Assembly (NCBI RefSeq): GCF_000003815.2
Contig: NC_049986.1
Span: 21,312,191-21,376,190, forward strand
Length of the DNA: 64,000 nucleotides
DNA from: Branchiostoma floridae
Lineage: Eukaryota > Chordata > Leptocardii > Amphioxiformes > Branchiostomatidae
Direction: 5' to 3'
Shown here: positions 11,801 through 22,477 of the stretch, piece by piece
How the letters are laid out: every line of letters starts with the position of its first letter
Numbering within the stretch: position 1 is the stretch's first letter
The notes under the pieces: model-generated
What the model was told of the DNA's origin: nothing
The model's input: only the letters and a program-made list of their open reading frames with translations
The model's database searches: none
Made by a program: the position numbers and the translations under genes

Positions 11801-13266
11801 AGATGCCCTCTCACAACGCAACTTTCAACCACCTGTTACTCAAGAGAGAAAAGTCACAGATCTAGACAATTCAAACTTCGCATGAAAGATGAATTTTAAA
11901 ACCATGGACTATATGAATTCTGACTTGAACATAGCCTCAAGACGTTCCAAATAAAAGCTAAGTATGTTTCAAAGTTGATTGAACAAACACTAACCTGCAT
12001 GCTCATATATCTTGGTCGCATAGCGTTCCCGACAGAAGTGTACGACCATGCAGCCATAGCGGGGCCGGATAACCAGCTCTACGTGACGGGCGGAGCGGTG
12101 ACACAGCCGGCCGGCATCTTCGACAGCGGCCCGGCCAAGTCCGCCAGCAAGAGGTGGGTCTACAGCTGCCCGGGTCCCGGGGAGCCCTGGGAACGAGAGG
12201 CCAACATGAACGCACCCCGGGCACGACACGTCATGCAAGTGAGTTGTTCGGAAAGTACACTGGTCAATGAATTTTGCATTTGTCAACTTTCACCTCAATA
12301 ACGCAAACTAACACAAGATTAAAGATATGTGTTCATAGAGGAAAATGCCAATTCCAAAGACGCTATTGTCTGTGACATAGAAATTACCAAAAAGTTGTCG
12401 AGAAACCCAGAAAATGACACGTGATACCTGTCCACTCTTCATGCGCCGTTCCTAATCCTTACAAGTTGTTTTAATATATACATGTAGTGGTTGCTATACA
12501 GAGAACGCTTCTGTTCTATTTCAAACTTACGTCAGAGGTAATTGTCAGTCAGATTCATTCTGGAACACAGGCTGCCGACGCACGTCTCTTTCTTCAGTAT
12601 AAAGTCTTCAACAGTGTCAATGCGCCTTGTAGCCATGTCACACAGCCAGTGCACTTCACCCAAATGTGCTGATCGCCAGGTGGTTGCTAAATTTAACTCG
12701 TCATAGATTTGAGTGTATTTTTCCAATTGAAAACCTGCCCTAATACATTGAACATGGCACAGTGACCTCTGAACATTGGCTGATCTCTAAAAATTGTTCT
12801 GTGATTCCGAGAACACTGCTGAAAATATGGCTTTACTCTTAATTTATTAATAAAGCTCACGGACTTGTCGACGCGTTGGTGAATGTGACAACGGCTTTTT
12901 GCAATTTGGTTTAAACCTTACGTCTTGAACTTCCAGGTGCTAGGAGACGGTATGTACGTGTTCGGCGGCGCGTCCAAGGGCAACGGGGACGTCGAACGCT
13001 TCGACGTGACGTCACGACAATGGAGCGTGGTAACCAAGCAACGGGTTCTGGCGGGACTCGCGCCACACGGAGCCGTGGCGATGGACTACCGGATCTACGT
13101 GGCGCTGAAGGGAGAGAACGACAGTAAAGGGGTTGTGTACGAGTTTGATCCTGAGACCGAGCGGTGGGACACGCACTGTAGACTGCCGTGGGACGTGCGG
13201 GGGGTGGGGCTATGTGTGCTGGACGTGCCGCAGTGGCTGCTGAAGAGGAGGATCACGATAACGTAG
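8852..13266 (+). CDS. BTB-BACK-Kelch (KLHL family) protein, probable CUL3 ubiquitin-ligase adaptor
   Basis: Six exons, 8852-9635, 10136-10307, 10880-11037, 11434-11586, 12024-12238 and 12937-13266, join in phase to 603 aa. The first exon encodes the BTB domain (about residues 30-140; [28 protein letters not shown]) and BACK domain (about 145-250). In KLHL proteins BTB and BACK bind CUL3 and the Kelch propeller binds substrate. The remaining exons encode the propeller, but it is divergent: the Gly-Gly doublet typical of each blade is seen in only two blades (YVTGGA, YVFGGA), while others read VILGEG, YVLSDL, LIAGK and YVALKG. The start at 8852 (caacATGGCT) is the first in-frame ATG; the frame is open upstream without one. 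The donor after 11037 (gttgtt) is weak but is the one that keeps the frame. I cannot assign a vertebrate orthologue. Confidence 0.9.
10585..10815 (+). repeat. tRNA-derived SINE in Kelch intron
   Basis: An A-box-like start (ttaggctagcagaaacgg) and B-box-like gcgttcgattcctgg are followed by a tRNA-unrelated body (cctcagtcaaactaggggtataaatgggagcctgac) and the tail cacagtggataacacctcactgcccct. The body and tail match the element at 59205-59500, and the tail matches 3330-3450. Confidence 0.65.
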
Positions 13267-13289
13267 CGCTGATCTGTACATATCACGAT

Positions 13290-13800
13290 AGCTACAAGAA
13301 AAGTTAGTTGTTCTGGTTATGTAACGTAACAGTTACGTGTACTATGCACAAAAGCCGAAAATGACAGTTTTGGCGCCATGGTCTGTTCAATGCAGTGGAC
13401 GTGTCACAGTGGCTACTGAAAAGAACAATCATTATCACGTAGCGATACCCATGGTATAAAATTTGTATTCATAGTAAGGTTTTAAGACCCAATTTTCTAC
13501 CAGATCTCCTCAGTGCCACTGACTAAAGGTAGATGTTACCTGAAACGTTTGACCGTTTCCAATGTCATACCCAGTTGCTTGAGTAACTGATATTTGGCAT
13601 ATTTTATTACCTGGATGTCTAACCTTCATCCACACGTAGCAATGATCGCAGTGAAAGAGTGTTACTAATGTCAATATAGCTAGCTAGTAGATAAATTAGT
13701 CCTTCTGGGAAGGTAACGTTTTGTGTATGTACGAAAGCCGAAAATGACAATTTTGACGCCTGAGGTCTATTCAAAGCAGTGAAAAGTTATGACGTTGTAT
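13290..13800 (+). repeat. Decayed tandem copies of the Kelch terminal exon and 3' UTR
   Basis: 13390-13447 (gtggacgtgtcacagtggctactgaaaag...atcacgtagcgata) is a diverged copy of the end of the coding exon at 13208-13272 (ctggacgtgccgcagtggctgctgaagag...ataacgtagcgctg). A further copy of the following 3' UTR (aagccgaaaatgacagttttggcgcc, 13353-13378) recurs at 13735-13762 as aagccgaaaatgacaattttgacgcc. Neither copy keeps a useful reading frame. Confidence 0.7.
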
Positions 13801-14050
13801 ATAGCTCCCGAGAGAATCCCCATAGCGCTGCCAGCCAGCAAGATTGTACAATTAACGTTGTTTTTAGTCTGAAGATAATTCTATATAGATTGCAAATGTA
13901 TTACACGTTTGTAGCCTATATCTTCAGTTCACCCTGAGACCAATTCCTACCTAGATTTGAAAATCCGTTCAGAAATTCATATGTAGCATATGCCTTACTA
14001 ACATATAAAAGTGTAAGCTTCCAATCAGTGGCTATCTTTAATGTACATGT

Positions 14051-14056
14051 TTTATT
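14051..14056 (-). terminator. Polyadenylation signal of SEC22B
   Basis: tttatt, AATAAA on the minus strand. It would give a 3' UTR of about 1.35 kb below the SEC22B stop at 15407. Other matches occur nearer the stop (for example near 14570), so alternative ends are possible. Confidence 0.45.
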
Positions 14057-15406
14057 AGTTTAATTTCAACTATGTACAAAAAATACAGCAAGAGATTCAC
14101 TTTTCTGTTGAATGGTATAAATTCTTACTGTTGTTTGTCCACTTCTTGCAACAGAAGCAATTCTTCGTTCAGGGATGTTTTTCATAAAACTTAGTTGTGG
14201 TCTTAGCATAACATAGCAGAACTAGGCTACCCTGATATGTGACTTGACAAAGACACGTGTACTGCCCCTAAAACTCTTCTTCATTACATAAATTACTTAT
14301 GCTACATACATGTGATGAGCAACTACCAAGTCCTGGCCAAGACTTGCAGAGATTTCTAAATTACGTTTTTGAGCCATCAATTACTTGTATCATCTTACAT
14401 GTATTTCATTAAAAAAATCATATGTATATTTAGGGTGATCCGTCTACAGTTTTAAACTTGTACAACAAAATGAAATGTTCCTCCTTGTAGTACATTATTA
14501 ACAAATTCAACTACATGTAGATGTATAGGCAAATACCTACTACAAGATATAAAACTACGTATCAGTTTATTAGTAGCATATTTTTTCTTGCCTACAATGC
14601 TGACACTCTGCACATTTCTGAAAGAAATTACTGATATCTCTGCGCTTGTACTACAAAAAATACTGACAAAATTTGGTCAAATTAATAAATTACATATTGA
14701 AGAGCTATGTTTTATTTTGCTTCACATAACTTTACACAAGACTTTGTCAAAATGCCTTAAATGTGATGAAATAATGACAAGATATAACACATTTTGCCAG
14801 TTTGTACATTGTATAGTGAGCCAGTGAGTTACAGTCCATATCATCAAATGACTTTGTGTTCACAATAGACACAGATAGATTCTCTACATTTCTGTGTGCT
14901 AAAAGCACAGATCTAGATGCTGCTATAGCTAGGAGGGGGTATTCCTATATACATTGTAATACATACATGTACATATACAATACATGCACATGTATTAGTT
15001 CAGGGGTCATCCAATTACAATGTATAATGGTTAAATGAATCTTCTAAAATAAATGTTACAGTACAAAGAAAACAGGACAAAATAAAATCTAAGAAATTTG
15101 AGAAACTAGGAATTTCAATCCTAAATTCCCAATGTCTCTCCAAATGTAACATAACCAGCACTGAAGACTGAAAGTCAATGTAGCTCACAATGATATAATC
15201 ACTGTGATGTAAAACGTGTAGCTCAAATGCAGGGAAAATAGGATGGACAAACTCCACAAAAATTACTATAACAGTAGTGTAGGAATGGCACTTAAAAATG
15301 GGCAGAAACTGCATACAAGGCCCCAGCCCCCCTCCCAAACCCTGTCTCCTACAGGAGTTCTGCATGTACAACTTTTGTTCACTATTTCCTACGAGCGCTG
15401 CATGAA

Positions 15407-18400
15407 TCAGAATAACCAGAATCTGAAGAACACGACACAGATGGTGACTATGATGGCTCCGGCCGCCACCTTGGCATACGTCGACCTGAGGTTCAGCATC
15501 TTGGCGTCTTTTCTGTACTTCTGAGACAACCCCGCTAGGTTACTGGCCTTGTCGTCTAGAACTGGAGTAAGAACAATCATGTATCAGATGTTAGGATGTT
15601 AGCACTGGTACTATTCTTTAACAAAAGAAAACAGTAAAATTTTATAAATTTAACATTTGCTTGAAGCTCTGCCAAAACATGGGTGAAACTTTCAATTTAA
15701 ATTCATTCCTGTTATTTTCTGAACTGTCTGTAGCCGCCACACATCAACTAATGATGCAAGCGAACGATTGATTGACTAGGTAGTGTATTACACAAGAACG
15801 AATGAGGGAGATTCTTGAAACTGAGACTAAAAATGATGCTAGATACTTTTATGCTGCACATTGGAAACTACCAGTACTGAAGATATTATTATGTCATTCT
15901 GACTGTTAGAACAATAAGCAACAAAGCCCCCCACACACACACACTTGTTCCATATGTGTGCATAATTTCTTATAACCAACAAATCTATATTCTAACATTA
16001 CCAACTTGCACCACCATCCCTTGTTTGTTTTTGTGTGCCTAGACTCAAAATTGCTCTATTCGTCCATCAGTTCTGGTTTTCTTAGAGACCAAATTAAACC
16101 CTTGGACCCCTCCTTACCTGACAAGGCCTCTCCTCTCTGAAGGACATCATCAATGTTCTGGACCATGATCCTTTGCACATCCTGCAGCTCTGTGTTGAGA
16201 TGTGTCAGGTTTCGCCTCGCTCTGGAGTCCATGTACGACTTCTTCGCTTTCTGGATATACGTGTCTGAAATATCAAAACATTGGTATCATAGGCTTAAAG
16301 ACAACCACACCTTCACACCAAACTCGTACCTTAGGACAAAGAAAGAAGTATGTGATTCCGAAACACCTATACCAGGTCATTGGATGAATGAATCAATACA
16401 ACATTGTAGAAAATATCCTTTCCTCTATGAGTATGACAAAATGTGTTCCCGAGACTCTCTCTTCTAAATCTGCTTATCACACCTCCACATTTTAAATTCT
16501 ATAAATGACTCAACCAACTGTATACGGTGAAATGAGGCTTGATCGAATCCCATTGCTCCCTTAAACATGAATGTACCAATGGCCAATCTTCACTCTAGTA
16601 ATATTCATTTGGAAGTTATTGAATGGTTTGGAGAACTAAGCAAGCCCATTACATCATACAGTACTCACCGTGATGAGTCATCAGCCATTTTTCAATACTC
16701 TGAATCACTAAGTTTAGCCCTTAAGCAACCTTTGACTTCCGACAGTTTCAGACCTACCAAACTCAATCATGGAGTAGGGTCTGGACACTGTTGCCACTCT
16801 CTTCCCATACTGTATCTGGAACTCCCCCTGTAGATCCTCCAGGTACGAGAACGCCAGCCTCTTGGAGTAACTCTTGTCACACAGCACCAGGTAGCACACA
16901 CCTCGCTCTATCAGATAGCTGGGGAGGAAGGAAAGGTGCCTCAATATTGAATCAAACTGTAATATTCTCAATCTCCAGCAAGTATATCATGCTATATGTC
17001 CTTTTTTAATCAGAGGAGCAGTGATTGTGTGGCCATGACTTGCCTTCTTGATACAATACATGTGTATCATAACATAGTAAAGAGTGACATAAAAAAAGCT
17101 TAAAAGAAGATAAAGTAAGTGCATAAGAATGTGTTAGGGTTACATCCATATGTAGCCTATGACTTGCAAACAGGTGTATTAAAGTGTGAGTCACACATCA
17201 TGTGCTTCATCCTACCATCACTTGGAGTGATGCAATCTTCACTAAACATTTTATTACACAGTAATATATAAGCAACTGACACAATAATTGTAGTAATTCG
17301 TTCTTTATACTTAAACTGTTACCATTTGTCAAAGGTTGGTCATGGATCTCTACTGTTAGTGTTACTCTACAAAGTCTACATTATTAGCGATGGTCACAAG
17401 TTCAACTTACTGCATGAAACTGAAAGTTATAAAATCATAGTTCTTTTTTGTACGTACTGGAAGATCATGGGTCCTGACTCAATACTACATCTGGGTGGAG
17501 ACTGTTCGTTCAGCTTCCTGAACAGCATCTTGCCCTGGTTCTGGTACTCCATGTAGTTACGCCCCATCTGAGGAGAGAAAACAACAACATACTATTGGGT
17601 CAGCACGACAGCTCATCTTTGTTGGTGGTTTACATAGTACAGTAGAAGCTGTAAGCCGCACACCCATTTGCCAGCGTGTTTCATGCAATTATCCGGGTGA
17701 TGCAACAAAGCAAAGCTATCCAGCTGGACCATACGGGTTTGGGATTTTGTGACTCTGTGCAATAAACAGAAGTGTGCAGTAATTCGCTGTGCAATTAACC
17801 GACTTCTACAGAACATACTGGTAAATAAAATTTTGACTATCCAACTGCAGTTCCTTCAGAATCCATATAAAGCTGACTTGGATGATACCTAGGTTGAATA
17901 AAGTTGCTAGCCATTGGGTTGTGCATGCTATTCTTGAAAGTGAAAATATATACTTGAAAGCAAAAGTGAGAGATACTTATAGTTATACTGCACCTTATCC
18001 CCCTTCCAAGGTGAAAGGCAAGCAGAGCAGATGAAAAGTTATTCATTTTCTATTCAAATGACACACGCTTAAATTGTAAAACATAGTTCACCAAGTCTAC
18101 CTGTGGTCCAACTCTTGATATTTAAGCGAATTTGGTTCCAATAGACTACCTTCACATGGAAGAAGGAAGGCAGGGAATATGATGTAATAGTAATGTGCTA
18201 ACATAAGGCCATCAGGAACTGAAACTTTTTCTGTGGTGATGTGGCAGTCAGATTGTGTTGGCATGATTAGAAATGGTAAAAACGTATGTATACATCAAAA
18301 GACGTTCAATCCATACAGTTATTGAACGAAGTACTAGTAAGTACCATTGAGGAACAGATAACCAGAATACAGACAGGTTAGTCTAATAGAAAAGTACTCA

Positions 18401-18993
18401 TCTTGGATTTCGTACACACTCCATGCAAGGTAACACTTACTCAAGCAACTGGATAGGTTTGTAAACCGTCAGGCATTTCAGATAGCATCCACCGTCACTA
18501 AGAAAGCAGATGCCATCTGAAACATAAGTTCATAAATCTATCTAATTGCTTAACTAAGTAACTGTTATCTTGCAAATCTCATGACTTTCTGGATTTTTAC
18601 CCTTCATTGGTGTACACACTCCAGTGCTCATAAAATCATTATAGATTCTTAAATTACTTCATTACCTTAAATTATACTGTCCAATTAATAAACATGCTCA
18701 GTAAATTCTTTGATTCTCCAGTTTCTAGACCCTACTAGTGAACATATGAATGCTTAGTCGGCAAAAATCCACTGCAACATGTCCTTAGCCATGTGCCACC
18801 AGCAGTAACGGCACGGATACATGTATATTTAACGTTATTCACTGGCAAACGTCCCCCTGGATCAATGAAGTCTCGTACAAAAGAGGGAGGGGGGCGGGTC
18901 ATGTTTGGTCGGACCTACCTGTTCATCCTCCTGCATAGAGGCGGATAGCGGCAGCCCGTCCGCCACGCGGGCGATCATCGTCATCAGCACCAT
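15407..18993 (-). CDS. SEC22B: SEC22B, R-SNARE of ER-Golgi transport, complete
   Basis: Five exons on the minus strand, 18993-18919, 17567-17458, 16918-16758, 16264-16118 and 15561-15407, join in phase to exactly 215 aa, the length I recall for vertebrate SEC22B. The N-terminal longin domain starts [20 protein letters not shown] and contains [20 protein letters not shown] and LAFSYLEDL. The R-SNARE coiled coil (about 134-194) contains [19 protein letters not shown] and the zero-layer arginine in [10 protein letters not shown]-terminal anchor ([20 protein letters not shown]) ends the protein. The family acts on COPII/COPI vesicles between ER and cis-Golgi with STX5, GOSR2 and BET1. It is divergently transcribed from SEC16 across about 0.65 kb, pairing two genes of one pathway. 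No odd or missing residues are seen. Confidence 0.98.
17638..17813. mobile_element. Foldback element, family copy 1 (SEC22B intron)
   Basis: Begins tacagtagaagctgtaa and ends ttaaccgacttctacaga, imperfect inverted ends. Its core gcaattatccgggtgatgc occurs exactly, in inverse orientation, in the element at 36774-36944, so the two are copies of one non-autonomous family. Confidence 0.65.
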
Positions 18994-19641
18994 GTTCGCT
19001 CCTTCTCCTGCCGCCTGTAGCTGTATCTAACCCTGAAACCGTCCCGTACACGTCAGGAACCGCAACTTTCACGGGGTGACGTGGCTGCCGCTCGATTCTC
19101 AGAAGAGGTTAGAGTTCAGCGTTCTCTGTCGGTAATCATCGGCAATTTCCGGCAGCATGCGGAAGTCGTTTGAAATCGTGTTTCTGGACAGAATTACACT
19201 ATTCTATTCTCTGATTGGAAAGAAAGCAGTAAAAGTTCCCTATTTTTTTGTGTTTTCGTGTTTGAAAATCTTCAGGATTTCTCAAATTTTCGAAAATCCG
19301 TTGTCTCGTTTGTGCGCATGCGTGCTTGACACGTCGCACTAGTTCCGGAAAACATGGCGGCCGGTTGTCCGACAGCGTGAGCATTTCTGCACTTTCTACA
19401 CCAAAACTCGCCTTTCTGAGAAGCCACACGAGCTTGTTTTAACGTCAGACGACGGCCAGGATACTGGACAAAGACAAGAAGCTACTTACAGTTGGTTATC
19501 TGACTTACAAATTGGTTTAAACGGCGACTATAACGAGCAGTTTTACCCCGAAATAGTCAAATCTGTGATCCGTATGGTCAGGGTACGACTACCAAGAACG
19601 CGTTAGGAAGGTCCATCAACTTCTGATAGGATAATATTCCG
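18994..19641. promoter_or_regulatory. Bidirectional promoter region of SEC22B (-) and SEC16 (+), with UPR-type elements
   Basis: This interval separates the SEC22B start codon (18993) from the end of the non-coding first SEC16 exon (donor ATTCCG|gtaagt at 19642). It is CpG-richer than its surroundings and has no TATA box. TGACGTGG at 19077-19084 matches the core bound by XBP1/ATF6 and CREB3-family factors, and ACACGTCA at 19048-19055 is a near-match on the other strand. aacATGGCGGC at about 19351 matches the YY1 initiator-type motif and is preceded by ttccggaa (ETS-like). Motif assignment is from known consensus; activity is inferred. Confidence 0.65.
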
Positions 19642-22443
19642 GTAAGTACAGATGATAAACATGTTATATTCTACAGTTTAACATTGCGTAAGATCGCCGA
19701 CATGTAGTTTGTTTAGGTTTACTCGCACACTAACTAAGTGGACATTTCTAGCACCTGGAAACGAGGTATACGAAAATCAACAGACAGGTGGATTTGGTAC
19801 GATTCTTCCAGGATCTGACATGATTTAGACTTACTCTGATTGGTGAACTTAAGTACAAACTACTTGACATAGACTACATGATAGAGTAGCCCATCTTTTG
19901 AATCTAACATAGTGATTTGTGAAGCATTATTTTGGGGTTGAAGTACAGTACACTAATACTAGTACTGATATTTTATGGCATCAGTCACTGCAAGGGGGTG
20001 GGAGGGGGAGGGGTGGAATCTGCCAGAGCAATTAATTATTAAGGGTGTTCAGTCTGTCAGTGTCTGTCCTATTGTCTAACATTGGGACAACAATGGTATG
20101 TTGATGGTCTGTTTGTGTCTTTGTGATAGCACAGATTCAACTACCAATGAGGTGGCACTTGCTAAAATAATTATGGCTCTAAATTGTTATGAATGAGTGA
20201 ATGTACCAATTACCAATTTACAGAAGCATTTTGTCTAATATGATTTGGGGTAAGCATAAGTAAGTGTTCTAGTAAGAGTGAAACTTAATGATATCAATAC
20301 ACTTCCATGCACAATCACAGAGTTGAGCTCCCTGCCTGAGCTATAATTTGAACAACTGACCTGTCAGACCAAAGCCAGGAATGGGGTCTACCTGATGTGT
20401 GTAGTGTTCTAAATAATTACTGATTGACTGTCTTGAATAAGTAGCCATATGGCACCAACCATTGCCTCTCTCCCCATATACACCAAGAAATGTGGAGGTT
20501 CTTTTGTGACCAATATTTATGTCAACCGGGACTTACCCATTGTAATTTTGTATCTGTTTGTAAAGAAGCTCCTAGTAGTATTGATGTTGTTATCATCTGA
20601 CTGTAAAAATAACATCTCATCACATCTCCTCACCCTGACCTTGACCTTTAACCCCTGACAAAGCTCTGTTCCACAGTCCATTCTTCACAGCCTTCCGTAC
20701 TTTGACCTCTGCTATCAGATCGTAAATGTTATTCCACTAAGTCTGCATTGGTATAACCTTACTGAGTACATAGAGTAAGTACAGAAAGTTGTAGCTAGGT
20801 ACTGGTACTTTCACACAAGGCAAATACTAATCACAAACCTTGTCACACAGTTGTAAATCCACACACTACATCAATTCCACGATATTGTTTTCAAGCAATG
20901 CATGTACATATGTACATAATAACTCATGTCTGTCAAAAGTGCTTTTCACGTGGATTTGGAAAAAAAAGACTCCTTTCATTCAGCTGACTACTGGATGAAA
21001 ACATCTTCATATTTTATGTTATTGTAGTTTTAGATATGATTACATAAAAATGCATTTCACATTCTCAAATATCATTTGGTAAAGACAAAAATATACCCTT
21101 CATTTTGTTATTGTTGAAATGTTGATTGGAGTTCATGTCAGCAATGTCAGGAGACTTTGATGCATATCAAAGATCCTGTCACCATAGCAACCATGGTTGA
21201 TTGACATGCTGTTGTTGACCCAGCTGTGACAGGTCCATTGATGGTCATTGCTGTCTGTATTACAGCCATGCTCAAAGTCTGTCTGAATGTCAGTGTTAGG
21301 TCATCAAATGGACAATGTCAACTTCTATGTCTCTTTTGGTTGCAAGCCAGGAAATCAGAGTCCTGGACTTCATAATCAGGGTTGTTGAAGAACAGCCAGC
21401 AAGCTAGACTTCTAGCAAATCCATGGTTTAAACTTTGTCTTTGAGGTTATATAAATGTCACAGTATTAATGATGTACTTGTTCATGTAAAATGAACCGTG
21501 TAAAATTAACTTTAAGGATTATGAATGAGATTGAAGATAAGTTATTAGACAGTGATTGAAGAAAAATGATTTACACAAGAACACTAGAAGCAATATTCAA
21601 TATTACACTTACACATATAATACAGTGGCCAAGGCCATCCCTTTTACTACTAGTACTGGTAATAGCAAGCTTAAGAGAGAGGGCACACTTATGATGGTGA
21701 GATTATTTGCACAGTGTCCAGGATGTTATACTTGATATGGTTGGTCTGCTGTGACTAAAGTTGTAAGGTTTACAAATCAACATTCCATTTACACTGGGTA
21801 TAGACAGTGCTCCAAGAGTGTGGAATCCTTTTAAACAGCCATATGTCAGTGTTAGAAATAATGACCATGAAGTCCCTAATTTGTAAAACCAGATGAGTAG
21901 GTACATGTAAGTTTCCATACTCTTATTAGACTGAGCTCCAAGAGTGTGATAGCCTCTTTAGCAACCATGCATCAGGGTTAGAAATAATGACCATAAAGTC
22001 CCTAATTTGTAAAACCAGATGGGCAGGATTTAGGAAAGAAGGTAACTGTTAATGTTAACGGATAACCCTGTTGATAGTTAATTGATCATTGTTACAGAAA
22101 GCATTTGTATTGCTTTACCTTGTCGTGGGATGTATTGGAAAACATGCATTCTTAATCCCTATCTAATGGTGTAACTACAAGTGTAGCTTGAGAATATGTT
22201 ATAGGAAATTACTGTCACAGAAAGGATGATTCCTACTTCTTGCATTTTCCTAACCTATTTATTCAACTAGACTTGTTCTATCATACATCTTTTGCATTCT
22301 GCAGAATAAAAAGTTAGATGTCATGCTATTAAGTAGAAAAGAACTTAAGATACTAATCTATATCACCTATCTTAACAAATTACCTTGTGATCATATATTA
22401 CTAGTATTAGGTCCTAAGTCATGTTGGTTTTCTGTTTCCACAG
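19642..22443 (+). other. First intron of SEC16
   Basis: A 2.8-kb AT-rich intron between the non-coding first exon and the exon with the start codon. It holds a tandem duplication (see 21805-22026) and an RFX X-box-like GTCACCATAGCAAC at 21178-21191. No other gene is seen. Confidence 0.6.
21805..22026 (+). repeat. Tandem duplication of a ~95-bp segment, period ~128 bp
   Basis: 21805-21898 and 21933-22026 share gctccaagagtgtg, tcagggttagaaataatgacc (with one mismatch) and agtccctaatttgtaaaacc. Copies are about 85-90% alike by eye. No coding potential. Confidence 0.8.
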
Positions 22444-22477
22444 TCTGTACTTGAGGTGGTGACCCCAGTTCAACATC

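Noticed and set aside
14588-14827. 79-codon plus-strand frame
   Set aside because: AT-rich, inside the SEC22B 3' UTR on the other strand, no domain or splice context.
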